A stretch of 50,545 nucleotides of DNA from Candidatus Sumerlaeota bacterium (GTDB lineage Bacteria > Sumerlaeota > Sumerlaeia > SLMS01), in the NCBI GenBank assembly GCA_007133495.1, contig SLMS01000111.1, positions 1-50,545 on the forward strand. The letters run 5' to 3'. Position numbers and translations under genes: made by a program. Numbering within the stretch: the stretch's first letter is position 1; each line of letters starts with the position of its first letter. The notes beneath the pieces were generated by a model. That model made no database searches and was not told the DNA's origin. It saw only the letters and a program-made list of their open reading frames with translations. Of the stretch, positions 37,090 to 47,091 are shown in pieces.

Positions 37090-38595
37090 GTGTTCGAGTG
37101 GCTGACAGATGTCGTAATGCTCTCGCGCATTCAGTTCGCGCTGACCATTATGTTCCACTATCTGTTTCCGCCGCTGACCATCGGGCTGGGTGCGCTTCTG
37201 GTCATCATGGAGGGGATGTACCTCAAGACGGGGAACCCCGTGTACGAGCAGATGACGAAGTTCTGGGTGAAGATTTTCGCCCTGACCTTCGGCCTCGGGG
37301 TGGCCTCGGGCATTGTGATGGAGTTCCAGTTCGGGACGAACTGGGCGACGTACTCGCGGTTTGTGGGGGACGTGTTCGGGTCGGCCCTTGCAGCGGAGGG
37401 CATTTTCGCCTTTTTCCTGGAGTCCGGTTTTCTGGCGATTCTCGTCTTTGGCTGGAACAAGGTCGGCCCGAAGATGCACTTCTTCTCCACCATCATGGTG
37501 TTCCTCGGGTCAATTTTCTCGGCGGTCTGGATCGTTGTGGCAAACAGTTGGATGCAGACGCCAGCGGGCTTCCATATAATGGGGTACGATGAGGCGGGGA
37601 ACTCTTTCCCGCTGGAGATGCCCTTCGTCTATGATCCGGGAGCACTGGACGGCGTGATGCCACGGGCGGAAATCACCTCGTTCTGGGAGATGGTGCTGAA
37701 TCCATCGAGCGTGGTGAGGATCCTGCATACGGTGGTCGGTTGCTTTGTCCTGGCGTCGTTCGTGGTGATGAGCGTGTGCGGTTACTATATCGTGAAGGGG
37801 CGGCACCTGGAGATGTCAAAGCGCTGCTTTGCCATCGCGCTGGCGTTCGGTGCGTTCTGGTCGGTGGTGCAGCCGTTTCTCGGGCATCTTTCGGCAGAAA
37901 TCGTGGCGGAGCACCAGCCGGCAAAGCTGGCGGCCTTCGAAGGACTCTATCAAACGGAGGAGTATTCGCCGCTCTACTTGTTCGGGATTCCGAATACGGC
38001 CGAGGAGAGGGTGGATTTTGGGGTCAAGATACCGGGCATGCTGAGCTTCCTGGTTCATGGCAGCTTCCAGGAGCCCGTGGCGGGGCTGGACCAGTTTCCC
38101 CAAGAGGACTGGCCGCCTGTTTTCATCAGCTTTACCTCCTACCATATCATGGTGGGGCTGGGGATGTATTTCATAGGGATAACGTTGCTCGCGCTGTATT
38201 TGCTGTGGCGGGGGACGCTTTTCGAGACGAAATGGCTGTTGTGGGTGTTCGTGTTTTCGGTGTTGCTCCCCTACCTCGCCAACCACACGGGCTGGATCGC
38301 GGCGGAGGTGGGGCGCCAGCCGTGGCTCGTTTACGGGATTCTGCGTACGGAGCATGGTTTTTCGAAAGCGGTGGGACCGGAAGCGGTGCTGGGCTCCCTG
38401 GTCCTGTTCATGCTGATCTACGCCCTGCTCTTCTTCATGTATGTTTATCTTCTGGACCGCAAAATCCGGAGCGGTCCGGAGGATTTCGTACATACACCCG
38501 TGAGCAAGACGCCCAAGGGGCCGGAGGACGTGGTGGAAGCCGCAACGCGGCGCGGACCCGGCCGCGGGCATCTTGCCGGAGACAAGGAGGAGTGA
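37090..38595 (+). CDS. cydA: Cytochrome bd ubiquinol oxidase subunit I
   Basis: [76 protein letters not shown] start. Confidence 0.95.
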   Translation: MFEWLTDVVMLSRIQFALTIMFHYLFPPLTIGLGALLVIMEGMYLKTGNPVYEQMTKFWVKIFALTFGLGVASGIVMEFQFGTNWATYSRFVGDVFGSALAAEGIFAFFLESGFLAILVFGWNKVGPKMHFFSTIMVFLGSIFSAVWIVVANSWMQTPAGFHIMGYDEAGNSFPLEMPFVYDPGALDGVMPRAEITSFWEMVLNPSSVVRILHTVVGCFVLASFVVMSVCGYYIVKGRHLEMSKRCFAIALAFGAFWSVVQPFLGHLSAEIVAEHQPAKLAAFEGLYQTEEYSPLYLFGIPNTAEERVDFGVKIPGMLSFLVHGSFQEPVAGLDQFPQEDWPPVFISFTSYHIMVGLGMYFIGITLLALYLLWRGTLFETKWLLWVFVFSVLLPYLANHTGWIAAEVGRQPWLVYGILRTEHGFSKAVGPEAVLGSLVLFMLIYALLFFMYVYLLDRKIRSGPEDFVHTPVSKTPKGPEDVVEAATRRGPGRGHLAGDKEE

Positions 38596-38599
38596 TGGC

Positions 38600-39616
38600 A
38601 TGGACCTGAACACCATCTGGTTCCTCCTGCTCGGTTTTCTGATCATGGGTTACGCGGTCCTGGACGGGTTTGATCTCGGCGTGGGGGCGTTGCACCTGTT
38701 GACGAAGGGGGACGAGGAGCGCCGGCTCTCGATGAACTCGATCGGACCAGTCTGGGACGGCAACGAGGTGTGGCTGGTGACGGCGGGGGGAGCGCTTTTC
38801 GCCGCTTTCCCGCACGCCTACGCCACCGCATTCAGTGGGTTTTATCTCGCGTTCATGCTGCTTTTGTTCGCGCTGATCTTCCGGGCCGTGGCGCTTGAGG
38901 TGCGCAGCAAGGAAGAAATGCCGTGGTGGCGGAGCATCTGGGACGTCTCGTTTTCCATCTCCAGCATTCTCGCGACAATTTTGTTCGGCGTGGCGGTGGG
39001 GAACCTTGTGGTCGGGTTGCCCATCGGGGCGGACATGGAGTTCCAGGGCACGTTCTTTGACCTGCTTTCACCTTACGCGGTGCTCGTCGGCATCTTCACC
39101 CTGGCGCTGTTCATGATGCACGGTTCCATTTACCTGTACCTGAAGACAGAGGGGGACCTGCAGGCGAAGGTGAAGGAGTGGATTCCGCGGACGCTTTCAT
39201 TCTTCGTCATCATGTACATCCTGACGACGATCTTCACGCTCACGGTGTATCCGGAGATGACGGACAACTTCGAGCGGTTCTGGTGGGTGTGGGGTGTGGT
39301 GGTCCTGAAGGTGCTTGCCATCGCGAATATCCCGCGGGCCCTTTATCTTGGGCTGCCCTTCCGGGCGTTCGTATCGAGTTGCTGCGTGATTGCGGCGCTG
39401 CTGCTTGTCTTCGGGATCGGCGTTTACCCGAACATGATCGTCTCGTCGCTCGACCCCGCGTACAACCTGACGCTCTACAATGCGTCGTCCTCGCAGAAGA
39501 CCCTGACAATCATGTTCATCATCGCGCTGATAGGCATGCCGTTCGTCCTGGCGTACACGGCTTCGATCTACTGGATCTTCCGGGGTAAGGTGAAACTGGA
39601 CAAGTTCAGCTACTGA
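38600..39616 (+). CDS. cydB: Cytochrome bd ubiquinol oxidase subunit II
   Basis: LNTIWFLLLGFLIMGYAVLDGFDLGVGAL, GPVWDGNEVWLVTAGGALFAAFP. Confidence 0.95.
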   Translation: MDLNTIWFLLLGFLIMGYAVLDGFDLGVGALHLLTKGDEERRLSMNSIGPVWDGNEVWLVTAGGALFAAFPHAYATAFSGFYLAFMLLLFALIFRAVALEVRSKEEMPWWRSIWDVSFSISSILATILFGVAVGNLVVGLPIGADMEFQGTFFDLLSPYAVLVGIFTLALFMMHGSIYLYLKTEGDLQAKVKEWIPRTLSFFVIMYILTTIFTLTVYPEMTDNFERFWWVWGVVVLKVLAIANIPRALYLGLPFRAFVSSCCVIAALLLVFGIGVYPNMIVSSLDPAYNLTLYNASSSQKTLTIMFIIALIGMPFVLAYTASIYWIFRGKVKLDKFSY

Positions 39617-39867
39617 GGTGTGGCCGGCGTGGCGCTACGTTCCAAGCAAAAAGCCGGCGGTGTTTTATCGAAAAGTTGACTTGTGGGCCACCTGTGTCCG
39701 GATACGGCCTTGCCCCGGTCCCGGCGCATGGCCAGAAGAATGCGTTCGGAGCGGGCGGTATTGGCGCCCTCCCGGTGCGCTTCGCGGGGCTGCGTCGGCG
39801 CGCCACCCGGCTTTCCCCACGGCTCATGAAAGACAGGCAGGCCCAACATCCCTGATGGAGGATTTCG

Positions 39868-41307
39868 ATGTCTGAACAAGCTGGTTCCGCGGGCACAGGC
39901 GGAGCGATGCCACTGTGGCGGGCGATCAGTCTGATCGTGGCCGCGATTGCCTTTCACATCCCGTGGATTTTCACGTTCCCGGACCTGTCTGCCGAAGGGC
40001 ACCGGGTGTTCTCTGTGTTCCTTCTCGCGGTCGTGCTGTGGATAACCGAGGCGATTCCGCTTCACGCGACAGCGGTGCTGATCATCTTCCTCCTGATCCT
40101 GTTTATCAGTGACAGAGCAATAATCCCGCTGCCGGAAGAGTTCGCTCCGGACGCGGTGTCCTTCGGGCAGTATTTTGCAACGTTGGCTGACCCGATCCTG
40201 ATGCTGTTCCTGGGCGGGTTCGTCCTGGCGAATTGCGCCTCGAAATACAGTTTGGACAAGAACCTTGCTCGTGTGGTGCTGACGCCGTTCGGTAGTTCTC
40301 CGCTGTGGATCATTTTCGGGCTGATGCTGGTGACGGCGGTTTTCTCGATGTTCATGAGCAACACAGCCACGGCAGCCACGATGATGGCAGTGGTGCTTCC
40401 GATTATCCGTGCGCTGCCGCCCGGAGACCGGCTCGGAGCGGGGATTGCGCTCTCGATTCCGTTTGCGGCGAACCTCGGGGGTATCGGCACACCGATCGGG
40501 ACGCCACCGAACGCCATCGCCGTGAGTGCGCTCACGGAGCAGGGCTTCCCCATCGGCTTCTTCGAGTGGATGGTGATGATGATCCCCTTCGTGATTATCA
40601 TCATGGTGCTGGCCTGGCTTTTCATCGCGTGGTTCTTCAAGTCTGAGACGAAGTCCATCACGCTCAATATAGAATCCAGCTTCATCAAGACGCCCGCTGC
40701 GATAGTTTTCTATATCACTTTTGCCACGACTGTGCTTCTCTGGATGACCGAAGCACTCCACGGAATGAGTTCGAGCATGGTCGGGTTCCTGCCCGTGGTG
40801 GTCCTGGTTGCGACCGGTGTTTTCACGACAAAGGACCTTCAGACGATCCAGTGGCACGTGCTCTGGCTGATGGCCGGTGGTATTGCCCTCGGGGCAGGAG
40901 TACGACACTCGGGGCTGGACACCTGGCTGATCGGCCTCGTGGACTGGGAAAACATCAGCACGCTGCTGCTGGTGGGTCTGCTTGCGCTTATTGCAATCCT
41001 GATGAGCACGTTCATTTCGAACACGGCGACGGCCAACCTGATTGTGCCCCTTGGGCTGACACTCGCCGCCTCCAGCGGCGTCGCGATCACACCGGTGGAA
41101 GCGGGCGTGTTCATCGCGGTTGGCTGTTCGCTGGCGATGGCGCTGCCGGTCAGTACGCCGCCGAACGCGATTGCGTATAGTTCGGGGGTGATATCGACCC
41201 GCAACATGATGATCACGGGCAGCCTGATCGGCGTCGCCGGGTGGGTTATCTTCATCCAACTGGCACCGCATGTGTGGGAACTGCTGGGCCTTATGCCTGA
41301 ACCATGA
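39868..41307 (+). CDS. SLC13/DASS-family anion (dicarboxylate-type) transporter
   Basis: Two SNTA motifs (FMSNTATAATMM; FISNTATANLIV), NLGGIGTPIGTPPNAIAV, ALPVSTPPNAIAYSSG. Confidence 0.9.
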   Translation: MSEQAGSAGTGGAMPLWRAISLIVAAIAFHIPWIFTFPDLSAEGHRVFSVFLLAVVLWITEAIPLHATAVLIIFLLILFISDRAIIPLPEEFAPDAVSFGQYFATLADPILMLFLGGFVLANCASKYSLDKNLARVVLTPFGSSPLWIIFGLMLVTAVFSMFMSNTATAATMMAVVLPIIRALPPGDRLGAGIALSIPFAANLGGIGTPIGTPPNAIAVSALTEQGFPIGFFEWMVMMIPFVIIIMVLAWLFIAWFFKSETKSITLNIESSFIKTPAAIVFYITFATTVLLWMTEALHGMSSSMVGFLPVVVLVATGVFTTKDLQTIQWHVLWLMAGGIALGAGVRHSGLDTWLIGLVDWENISTLLLVGLLALIAILMSTFISNTATANLIVPLGLTLAASSGVAITPVEAGVFIAVGCSLAMALPVSTPPNAIAYSSGVISTRNMMITGSLIGVAGWVIFIQLAPHVWELLGLMPEP

Positions 41308-43379
41308 GCGAAGCGCCGACCTTCGGAAAGCAATGCGTTCTGTTGCTCTGCACGGCCGAGCCGGAGCAGGTCCGGCAAGCCATGAGCGAGCGTCTCAGCG
41401 AGGCGGGCGGACCATTGCTTTCCGTGGAGACGGTGACCGGGGCGGAGGAACTCCGCGAGACCCTTCAGGTTCTCGAAGAGCGCTCGGTACCGATCCCGCT
41501 CATCGTCATGGACGACGCGTTGGAAGGTGGGCGCGGTGACGACATTCTTCTCGAAATTCACGAGAATCCCCGCTACCGCGCCACCCGAAAGTTGCTTCTA
41601 TCGAGGCATTCCTCGCTCGAGGATCTCACGCGGCTGCTCAACCGGGGTGCGTTGAACACCCGGCTCAAGAAGCCGGCAGAGAACGAGGAACTGGCGGAGG
41701 CAGTCCGAAAACTGGTCACGGACTACTTTCTTGAACAGGCACCGGGAGAGGTCGAGCATCTTTCCGAGTATTTCGATCCGCGGCAGCTTTCCCATGCGCT
41801 GGTGGCTTCCGAGAGGCTCCGGCGGGACCTGGCGGCGCAACTGCGCACCCTCAAGCGGAGCTTCCTCTCCGTCACGGACCTGAGCGACGAGTGCCTCGAA
41901 GAAGAGATGATCCGCGAGATAGACAGGGTGCTGGACCGGCCGCCCCGGGAGACCACTCCCGCAGGGACCGTGATGTTCCGCGAAGGCGAGCCGGTGGACA
42001 AAATATGGATTATTATAGAGGGCAAGGTCCGGCTGAGCCGCATGGCGCAGGACAAGGAAGTGGTCATGCACATGGAGAGCGCGGGGAAGATCGTCGGCCT
42101 CCTTGCACTGGCGCAGAGGCAGACGGCCTTCTATACGTGCCGCACGGCAACGGAGCTCACCGCGCTGCCGATCACGCTCGAGCAGCTCGATCTTGCGTTG
42201 CAGGCTAGTGCTGACCTTTCCGTCTATTTCGATACGGTGCTGATCCGGACGCTCGCAACGCGGGTGCGGCGGTCTGCGGAACTGCAGGTCGAGGTGGAGA
42301 ACCTCAACACCGCGCTTTCGAAGGAGCGGGACCAGCTCGCCGAGACGCTGGACCTTCTGCAACGAACGCAGTCGCGCCTGCTCGAAACGGAGAAGATGGC
42401 GACGCTCGGCCTGCTTTCGGCGGGTATTGCGCACGAACTCAACAATCCGATTTCCGCGATTCTCCGCTCAGCCGAATATTTCGCTGAGGACCTGGAGGCA
42501 ATCCACCGACTGGTTGAAGGTGGCGAGCAACTCACCGAGCGGCTCCGCGCGGCGCGCCAGCTCAAGGCGCTCCCCACGCGCGAGGAACGCCGGTTCCGCG
42601 AGCGCCTGGGCAAAGAACTGAATGACATGGCGCTCGCCCGCCGGCTTGTCGGCATCGGTGTCTATAAGCGGGAGGAATACGAGGCCCTGTTCAGGGGGCT
42701 GCCGGCCGGGGCACGGGAGGAGCGGCTCAAGTTACTCGAGCGGGTGCATAAACTCGGCACCGGCCTGCGGAACATTCACTCGGCTGCCGAACGGGTGACG
42801 AATATCGTCAAGAGCCTCCGCTCCTACGCGCGGCCGGACGAATTTTCCCCAGCGTTCGAGGAGATACACGAGGGACTGGAGGACACGCTGCTGCTGTTCG
42901 GGCCCGGACTCAAGAACGTTCGTGTGGAACGGCGCTACGGTAAGCTGCCGAAAGTGGAGTGCCTTGCAGCGCAGTTGAATCAGGTCTGGACGAACCTTAT
43001 CTCCAATTCACTGGAGGCGATGGGAGGCAAGGGAACGCTCACGATCGAGACGGAGGCCGCGTCGGATGGGCAGCACGTCCATGTCCGCATCATCGACAGC
43101 GGGCCGGGCATTCCCAAGGAAGTACAAGAACGGATATTCGGGCTGCATTTCACGACGAAACAAGGGCGGGTGCAGTTCGGCCTTGGAATGGGGCTTTCGA
43201 TCTGTCAGCGGATTGTAAATCGTCACGGCGGGAGTATAGAGCTTGACTCCCGGCCGGGAAGGACTTGTTTCACCGTAACGCTCCCTGTCCGTTACCCCGG
43301 GGAGAGCAGGAAAAAGTTGCAGAGACCGGGCACCCCCGCGCAGGACCAACAGGAATCCAAACACGGAGAGGCTTCATGA
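41304..43379 (+). CDS. Sensor histidine kinase: receiver-like N-terminus, cyclic-nucleotide-binding-like domain, DHp, HATPase
   Basis: REGEPVDKIWIIIEGKVRLSRMAQDKEVVMHM; LSAGIAHELNNPISAIL; NQVWTNLISNSLEAM, IIDSGPGIPKEVQERIFGLHFTTK, GLGMGLSICQRIVNRHGG. Confidence 0.9.
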   Translation: MSEAPTFGKQCVLLLCTAEPEQVRQAMSERLSEAGGPLLSVETVTGAEELRETLQVLEERSVPIPLIVMDDALEGGRGDDILLEIHENPRYRATRKLLLSRHSSLEDLTRLLNRGALNTRLKKPAENEELAEAVRKLVTDYFLEQAPGEVEHLSEYFDPRQLSHALVASERLRRDLAAQLRTLKRSFLSVTDLSDECLEEEMIREIDRVLDRPPRETTPAGTVMFREGEPVDKIWIIIEGKVRLSRMAQDKEVVMHMESAGKIVGLLALAQRQTAFYTCRTATELTALPITLEQLDLALQASADLSVYFDTVLIRTLATRVRRSAELQVEVENLNTALSKERDQLAETLDLLQRTQSRLLETEKMATLGLLSAGIAHELNNPISAILRSAEYFAEDLEAIHRLVEGGEQLTERLRAARQLKALPTREERRFRERLGKELNDMALARRLVGIGVYKREEYEALFRGLPAGAREERLKLLERVHKLGTGLRNIHSAAERVTNIVKSLRSYARPDEFSPAFEEIHEGLEDTLLLFGPGLKNVRVERRYGKLPKVECLAAQLNQVWTNLISNSLEAMGGKGTLTIETEAASDGQHVHVRIIDSGPGIPKEVQERIFGLHFTTKQGRVQFGLGMGLSICQRIVNRHGGSIELDSRPGRTCFTVTLPVRYPGESRKKLQRPGTPAQDQQESKHGEAS

Positions 43380-43870
43380 GTCAGCAGATTCTCGTTCTTT
43401 GCGTCGAAGATGAACAGGAGGTGCGGGACGCGATTGTGCGCGACCTCGAACCTTTCAGTGGGTATTTTCAGGTGGAGGCGGCCGAGGACGCCACCGCCGC
43501 ACAGGAGGTCCTGGGGGAGACGCTCTCCAAGGGCGGCCTGCTCGGCCTGGCGCTGTGCGATCACCTGCTGCCCGGGGAGACCGGAGTGGATTTCCTGGTG
43601 GAGCTGAACAAGGACTCGCGCACTGCGGCCGCCCGCAAGGTCCTGATCACCGGACAGGCGAGGCTGGAGGATACAATCAGGGCGGTGAACGAAGCCGGGC
43701 TGGACAACTACATCGCCAAGCCGTGGAAGCGCGAGGAGCTGCAGGAAATCGTGAAGAAGCAGCTCACGGAGTTCGTGCTGGCGAACGTGGAGGATCTGCT
43801 TCCCTACGTGAACGTGCTGGACGGGGTACGGCTGCTGGAGGAGGTCCGCAACCGCAAGAGCGACACGTGA
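43376..43870 (+). CDS. Response regulator, CheY-like receiver
   Basis: ILVLCVEDEQEVRD, LALCDHLLPGETGVDFL, KVLITGQ, DNYIAKPWKREEL; ATGA overlap with the kinase gene. Confidence 0.9.
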   Translation: MSQQILVLCVEDEQEVRDAIVRDLEPFSGYFQVEAAEDATAAQEVLGETLSKGGLLGLALCDHLLPGETGVDFLVELNKDSRTAAARKVLITGQARLEDTIRAVNEAGLDNYIAKPWKREELQEIVKKQLTEFVLANVEDLLPYVNVLDGVRLLEEVRNRKSDT

Positions 43871-43883
43871 GGCCGGGGCGGGA

Positions 43884-44276
43884 CTACTCGTCCTCGGCAG
43901 TGAAGCCCGGAGGCAGCGGGAAGATGATATGTGGGTGACGGGCACTCTCGTTGCCGATGGAGCATAGTGGCAGTTCGTCGAGCGTGCCGATGTCGTATTC
44001 TCCCCCACCGGGGCATTCGGGCAGGTGGCGCAGGTAAAGCTCCACTCCGACCAGGTCGTCCCAATCAACCTGTGCACCCGAGGACTCATTCATCTCGATG
44101 GCCCACTGCTGCTTTGCTTCCCAGATATAGGTGAGGTTGGCCTGGCATGACCTTGCCCGGGCGGCACTTCTCGCGGCCAGGAATGCGGGGATGGCGACGG
44201 CGAGCAAAAAGCCGATAACCATCACCACGATCATCAGCTCGGTGGCTGTGAATCCCTTCCGCTGCAAATTCCGCAT
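43884..44276 (-). CDS. Type IV pilin / T2SS pseudopilin-like protein
   Basis: Prepilin signal QRKG|FTATELMIVVMVIGFLLAVAIPAFLAARSAARARSCQANLTYIWEAKQQWA with Glu5. Confidence 0.9.
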   Translation of the reverse strand: MRNLQRKGFTATELMIVVMVIGFLLAVAIPAFLAARSAARARSCQANLTYIWEAKQQWAIEMNESSGAQVDWDDLVGVELYLRHLPECPGGGEYDIGTLDELPLCSIGNESARHPHIIFPLPPGFTAEDE

Positions 44277-44336
44277 GTGGCTGAACCCGGACAAGTTGGT
44301 CTCGTGCCTGTCAGGGAGAGCAGTACCGGGGCCAAT

Positions 44337-44373
44337 CACCCTGTTTGGAGGAGTATTTCCCCTAAACAGGGTG
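44337..44373 (-). promoter_or_regulatory. Hairpin in the pseudopilin 5' leader
   Basis: 10-bp perfect stem CACCCTGTTT / AAACAGGGTG, loop able to form GGGG-AAATA-CTCC, about 60 nt upstream of ATG 44276. Confidence 0.5.
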
Positions 44374-44499
44374 GATTCCCTGCAAGTGCAGTGTTTTCAG
44401 TACAGGAGACCTGCTAGGGGTTTCCCCGTAGAAGCGCCTCGGGTGGCAATTCAGGGAGGTTCGGGAGCGTGTAGGGGCTTTCCCGATGGGTAAGCGGCT

Positions 44500-45522
44500 T
44501 CACAGGGTATGTCCCCTTGCTTTCCCAGTATTTTCACCCTGGAAACCGGGTCTTTCACGGGCGCTTGCCCGCGCGAGCCGGTCCAGCACGGCCAGCCATG
44601 CTTCCTCTCGCGGGGGGCGCTCGACGAGGATGCGCGCGGCGCCGCTTTGCTCGGCCAGCAGAAGGCTTTCGTACAGACGGCTGGCGTATTCGCGGGGCTC
44701 GCGGGGCAGAGTGATCCGGCGGGGTTCGGAATGGGCGGTATCTCCAAACTGGATGATGAAATCGGCCTCGCGGGGTTGCTCGGGCGCGCTGGCGACCAGG
44801 ACCAAGGGTACTCTGGGAGCGTAATGCCGGGGCAACATTCCGGGCGATCGGAGGGCTCCTCCGGCCGCTTCGCCGAGCAGGCGCACCCGCTCACCGAGTG
44901 CGGCGGAGAGTTCCTCGCGCGAGACGGCACCGGGCCGGAGGATGGCGGGGGCGGTGCCGGATAGATCGAGCACGGTCGATTCGATGCCGACTTCGCACGC
45001 CCCGCCGTCAAGAATTGCCGCGACCCCTGCACCAAGGAGTTCGGCGACGGCGCCCGCAGTGGTTGGCGAAAGGCGGTTGCTGCGGTTGGCGCTGGGCGCT
45101 GCGACGGGGAAGCCGCAAAGGCCAAGCAATTCGAGGGCGACGGGGTGGGCCGGTATGCGGACGCCGACGGTTGTCCCTCCGGCGAGGACCTCGGGCGCGA
45201 TTCCCTTCGCAGCGGGGAGGACAAGGGTGAGCGGCCCGGGCCAGAAGCGGTCCGCGAGCATCTGCGCCTGGCGCGGCCAGTTCCGGCACCAGCGGCGCGC
45301 CGCTTCCACGGACGGACCATGCACGATGAGCGGATTGCCGGCGGGGCGGCCTTTGAGGCGGAACACCTCGCGGACGGCGGAGGCGCTGGTGGCGTCGGCG
45401 CCGAGTCCGTACACCGTTTCCGTTGGAAAGGCCACGACGCGGCCGGAGCGCAGGAGTTCTGCGGCACGGCGCACGTCCGCGGGCTGGCCACCGTCGAGGA
45501 CGGTGGCACCGTGCTGGCTCAT
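44500..45522 (-). CDS. Threonylcarbamoyl-AMP synthase (Sua5/YrdC)
   Basis: GRVVAFPTETVYGLGADA, VFRLKGRPAGNPLIVH, RFWPGPLTLVL, VAAPSANRSNRLSPTTA, ESTVLDLSG, ILRPGAVS, C-terminal Sua5 region SPGMLPRHYAPRVPLVL. Confidence 0.95.
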   Translation of the reverse strand: MSQHGATVLDGGQPADVRRAAELLRSGRVVAFPTETVYGLGADATSASAVREVFRLKGRPAGNPLIVHGPSVEAARRWCRNWPRQAQMLADRFWPGPLTLVLPAAKGIAPEVLAGGTTVGVRIPAHPVALELLGLCGFPVAAPSANRSNRLSPTTAGAVAELLGAGVAAILDGGACEVGIESTVLDLSGTAPAILRPGAVSREELSAALGERVRLLGEAAGGALRSPGMLPRHYAPRVPLVLVASAPEQPREADFIIQFGDTAHSEPRRITLPREPREYASRLYESLLLAEQSGAARILVERPPREEAWLAVLDRLARASARERPGFQGENTGKARGHTL

Positions 45523-45609
45523 GGCTTCCCGCTTGTCATCGGCGTTCAAGTGCGCCACCTTTCGCCCGGCTGATTGCACGGCACCAAGTTTTCCAAGGTT
45601 TTTTCCTCC

Positions 45610-46692
45610 ATGCAGGATCGAATCAAACGGCTTCGCAAAAAGCTGAAGGAGCAGGACCTCGACGCGTTTGCGGTCCTGGACAGGACCAACACGTTCTACT
45701 TCACCGGCTTTCGCTGCACGTACTCCGTACTGGTGGTGGACAGCGGCCGGGCGCGCTTTATTACCGACTCGCGGTACGCGGAGGCAGCGGAAAAAGCACT
45801 GGGCAAGCCGTTTGAAGTGATCGTCCAGCCGGGGCGGGAGGTGGAGACCTTCCTGAAGTCGCTCTTCAAGAAGTCCGGCTACGGGCGCATCGGCTTTGAA
45901 GGTTCGATCACGGTGGACCAGCTTGAGCGCTTGCGGCGCCTTGCCCGCGGCTCGCGGCTGGTCAACGCCGGGGATATTCCGGCGGCGCTACGGAGCGTCA
46001 AGGATGAGGATGAACTGAAGCATATCCGGGGGGCGGTGCGCCTTTCGGAGAAGATGATGGCGCTGGCGCTGGAACAGGCGCGGCCGGGACTGCGCGAGGA
46101 CCTGCTGAGCCGGAAAATCCGCTTTGCGGCGGAGGAGCTGGGCGGCGAGGGAGAGTCTTTTCCGAACATCGTTGCCTCCGGGCCGAACTCCTCCCGCCCA
46201 CATCATCAGCCATCGGCGAGGCGCCTGCGCAAGGGCGAGCCTCTGAAAGTCGATCTCGGCGGTGTCTATAAGGGTTACTGCTCGGACATCACGCGCACGC
46301 CGGTGCTCGGCGGGAGCGCGCCGGCGGGGTTCGAGGAAATATACGAGGTGTGCCTTCAGGCGAACCAGGCGGCGGTGAAGGGGCTGCGGCCGGGCATGAC
46401 GGGCGCCGAGGTGGACGCGATCGCGCGCGAGGTGATCGCGGAGGCGGGCTACGGCGAGTATTTCGGCCATGGGCTCGGCCACGGCGTCGGCCTGGAGATA
46501 CACGAAGCGCCGACGCTGGGCCCGCGTGCCACGAAGCAGAGGCTGGAAGCGGGCAACGTGGTGACGATCGAGCCGGGTATTTATATTCCCGGACGTTACG
46601 GCGTCCGCATTGAGGATTACTGTGTAGTGACGGAGGAAGGGGCGAAGGTGCTTTCGCGCTTTCCGCGAAAATTGCAAGTCATCCCGGTCTAG
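45610..46692 (+). CDS. M24 family Xaa-Pro peptidase
   Basis: PNIVASGPNSSRPHHQPS, VDLGGVYKGYCSDITRTPVLG, YFGHGLGHGVGLEIHEAP, GNVVTIEPGIYIPGRYGVRIED. Confidence 0.93.
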   Translation: MQDRIKRLRKKLKEQDLDAFAVLDRTNTFYFTGFRCTYSVLVVDSGRARFITDSRYAEAAEKALGKPFEVIVQPGREVETFLKSLFKKSGYGRIGFEGSITVDQLERLRRLARGSRLVNAGDIPAALRSVKDEDELKHIRGAVRLSEKMMALALEQARPGLREDLLSRKIRFAAEELGGEGESFPNIVASGPNSSRPHHQPSARRLRKGEPLKVDLGGVYKGYCSDITRTPVLGGSAPAGFEEIYEVCLQANQAAVKGLRPGMTGAEVDAIAREVIAEAGYGEYFGHGLGHGVGLEIHEAPTLGPRATKQRLEAGNVVTIEPGIYIPGRYGVRIEDYCVVTEEGAKVLSRFPRKLQVIPV

Positions 46693-46725
46693 CCGGAGGA
46701 ATCGAGAAAGAGGGAATCAACGATC

Positions 46726-47091
46726 ATGCCTCACGTTATCCTGCAGGGACCGCTGGTGCCGGAGGACATCTGGCTGGCTTTCCAGCCGGAGGAATTCACC
46801 GAGGGCGGGGACCGCTACAAGGCGGAGGAGGCGTTCCTTTCCTCCGACAAGAAAGTGCTGCTGATCCGGTCGTTCACGGTCGAGCGCGGCTTCACGAAGG
46901 TGTTCTATGTCCGGGTGGCGCTGAAGGAGGGCCAGCTCAGCATCGGGCTGGACAAGCTGACGAAACCGGACGCAAGCGACGGGGTGAAGCGGCTGCTGGG
47001 TCTATACGCGTGGAAGATTCTGCAGAACGACCCGGAGACGGCGATCGCCTCGACGAATATCGAGGAGTTCGTGAGGGAGCCTGCCGGCTGA
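46726..47091 (+). CDS. Hypothetical protein, 121 aa
   Basis: Intact ORF between M24 peptidase and trmB genes, same strand; no recognised motif. Confidence 0.7.
   Translation: MPHVILQGPLVPEDIWLAFQPEEFTEGGDRYKAEEAFLSSDKKVLLIRSFTVERGFTKVFYVRVALKEGQLSIGLDKLTKPDASDGVKRLLGLYAWKILQNDPETAIASTNIEEFVREPAG

Noticed and set aside
39610-41271. 553-aa minus-strand ORF
   Set aside because: Antisense to the clear SLC13 gene; Arg/His/Gln-rich composition typical of GC-rich shadow frames.
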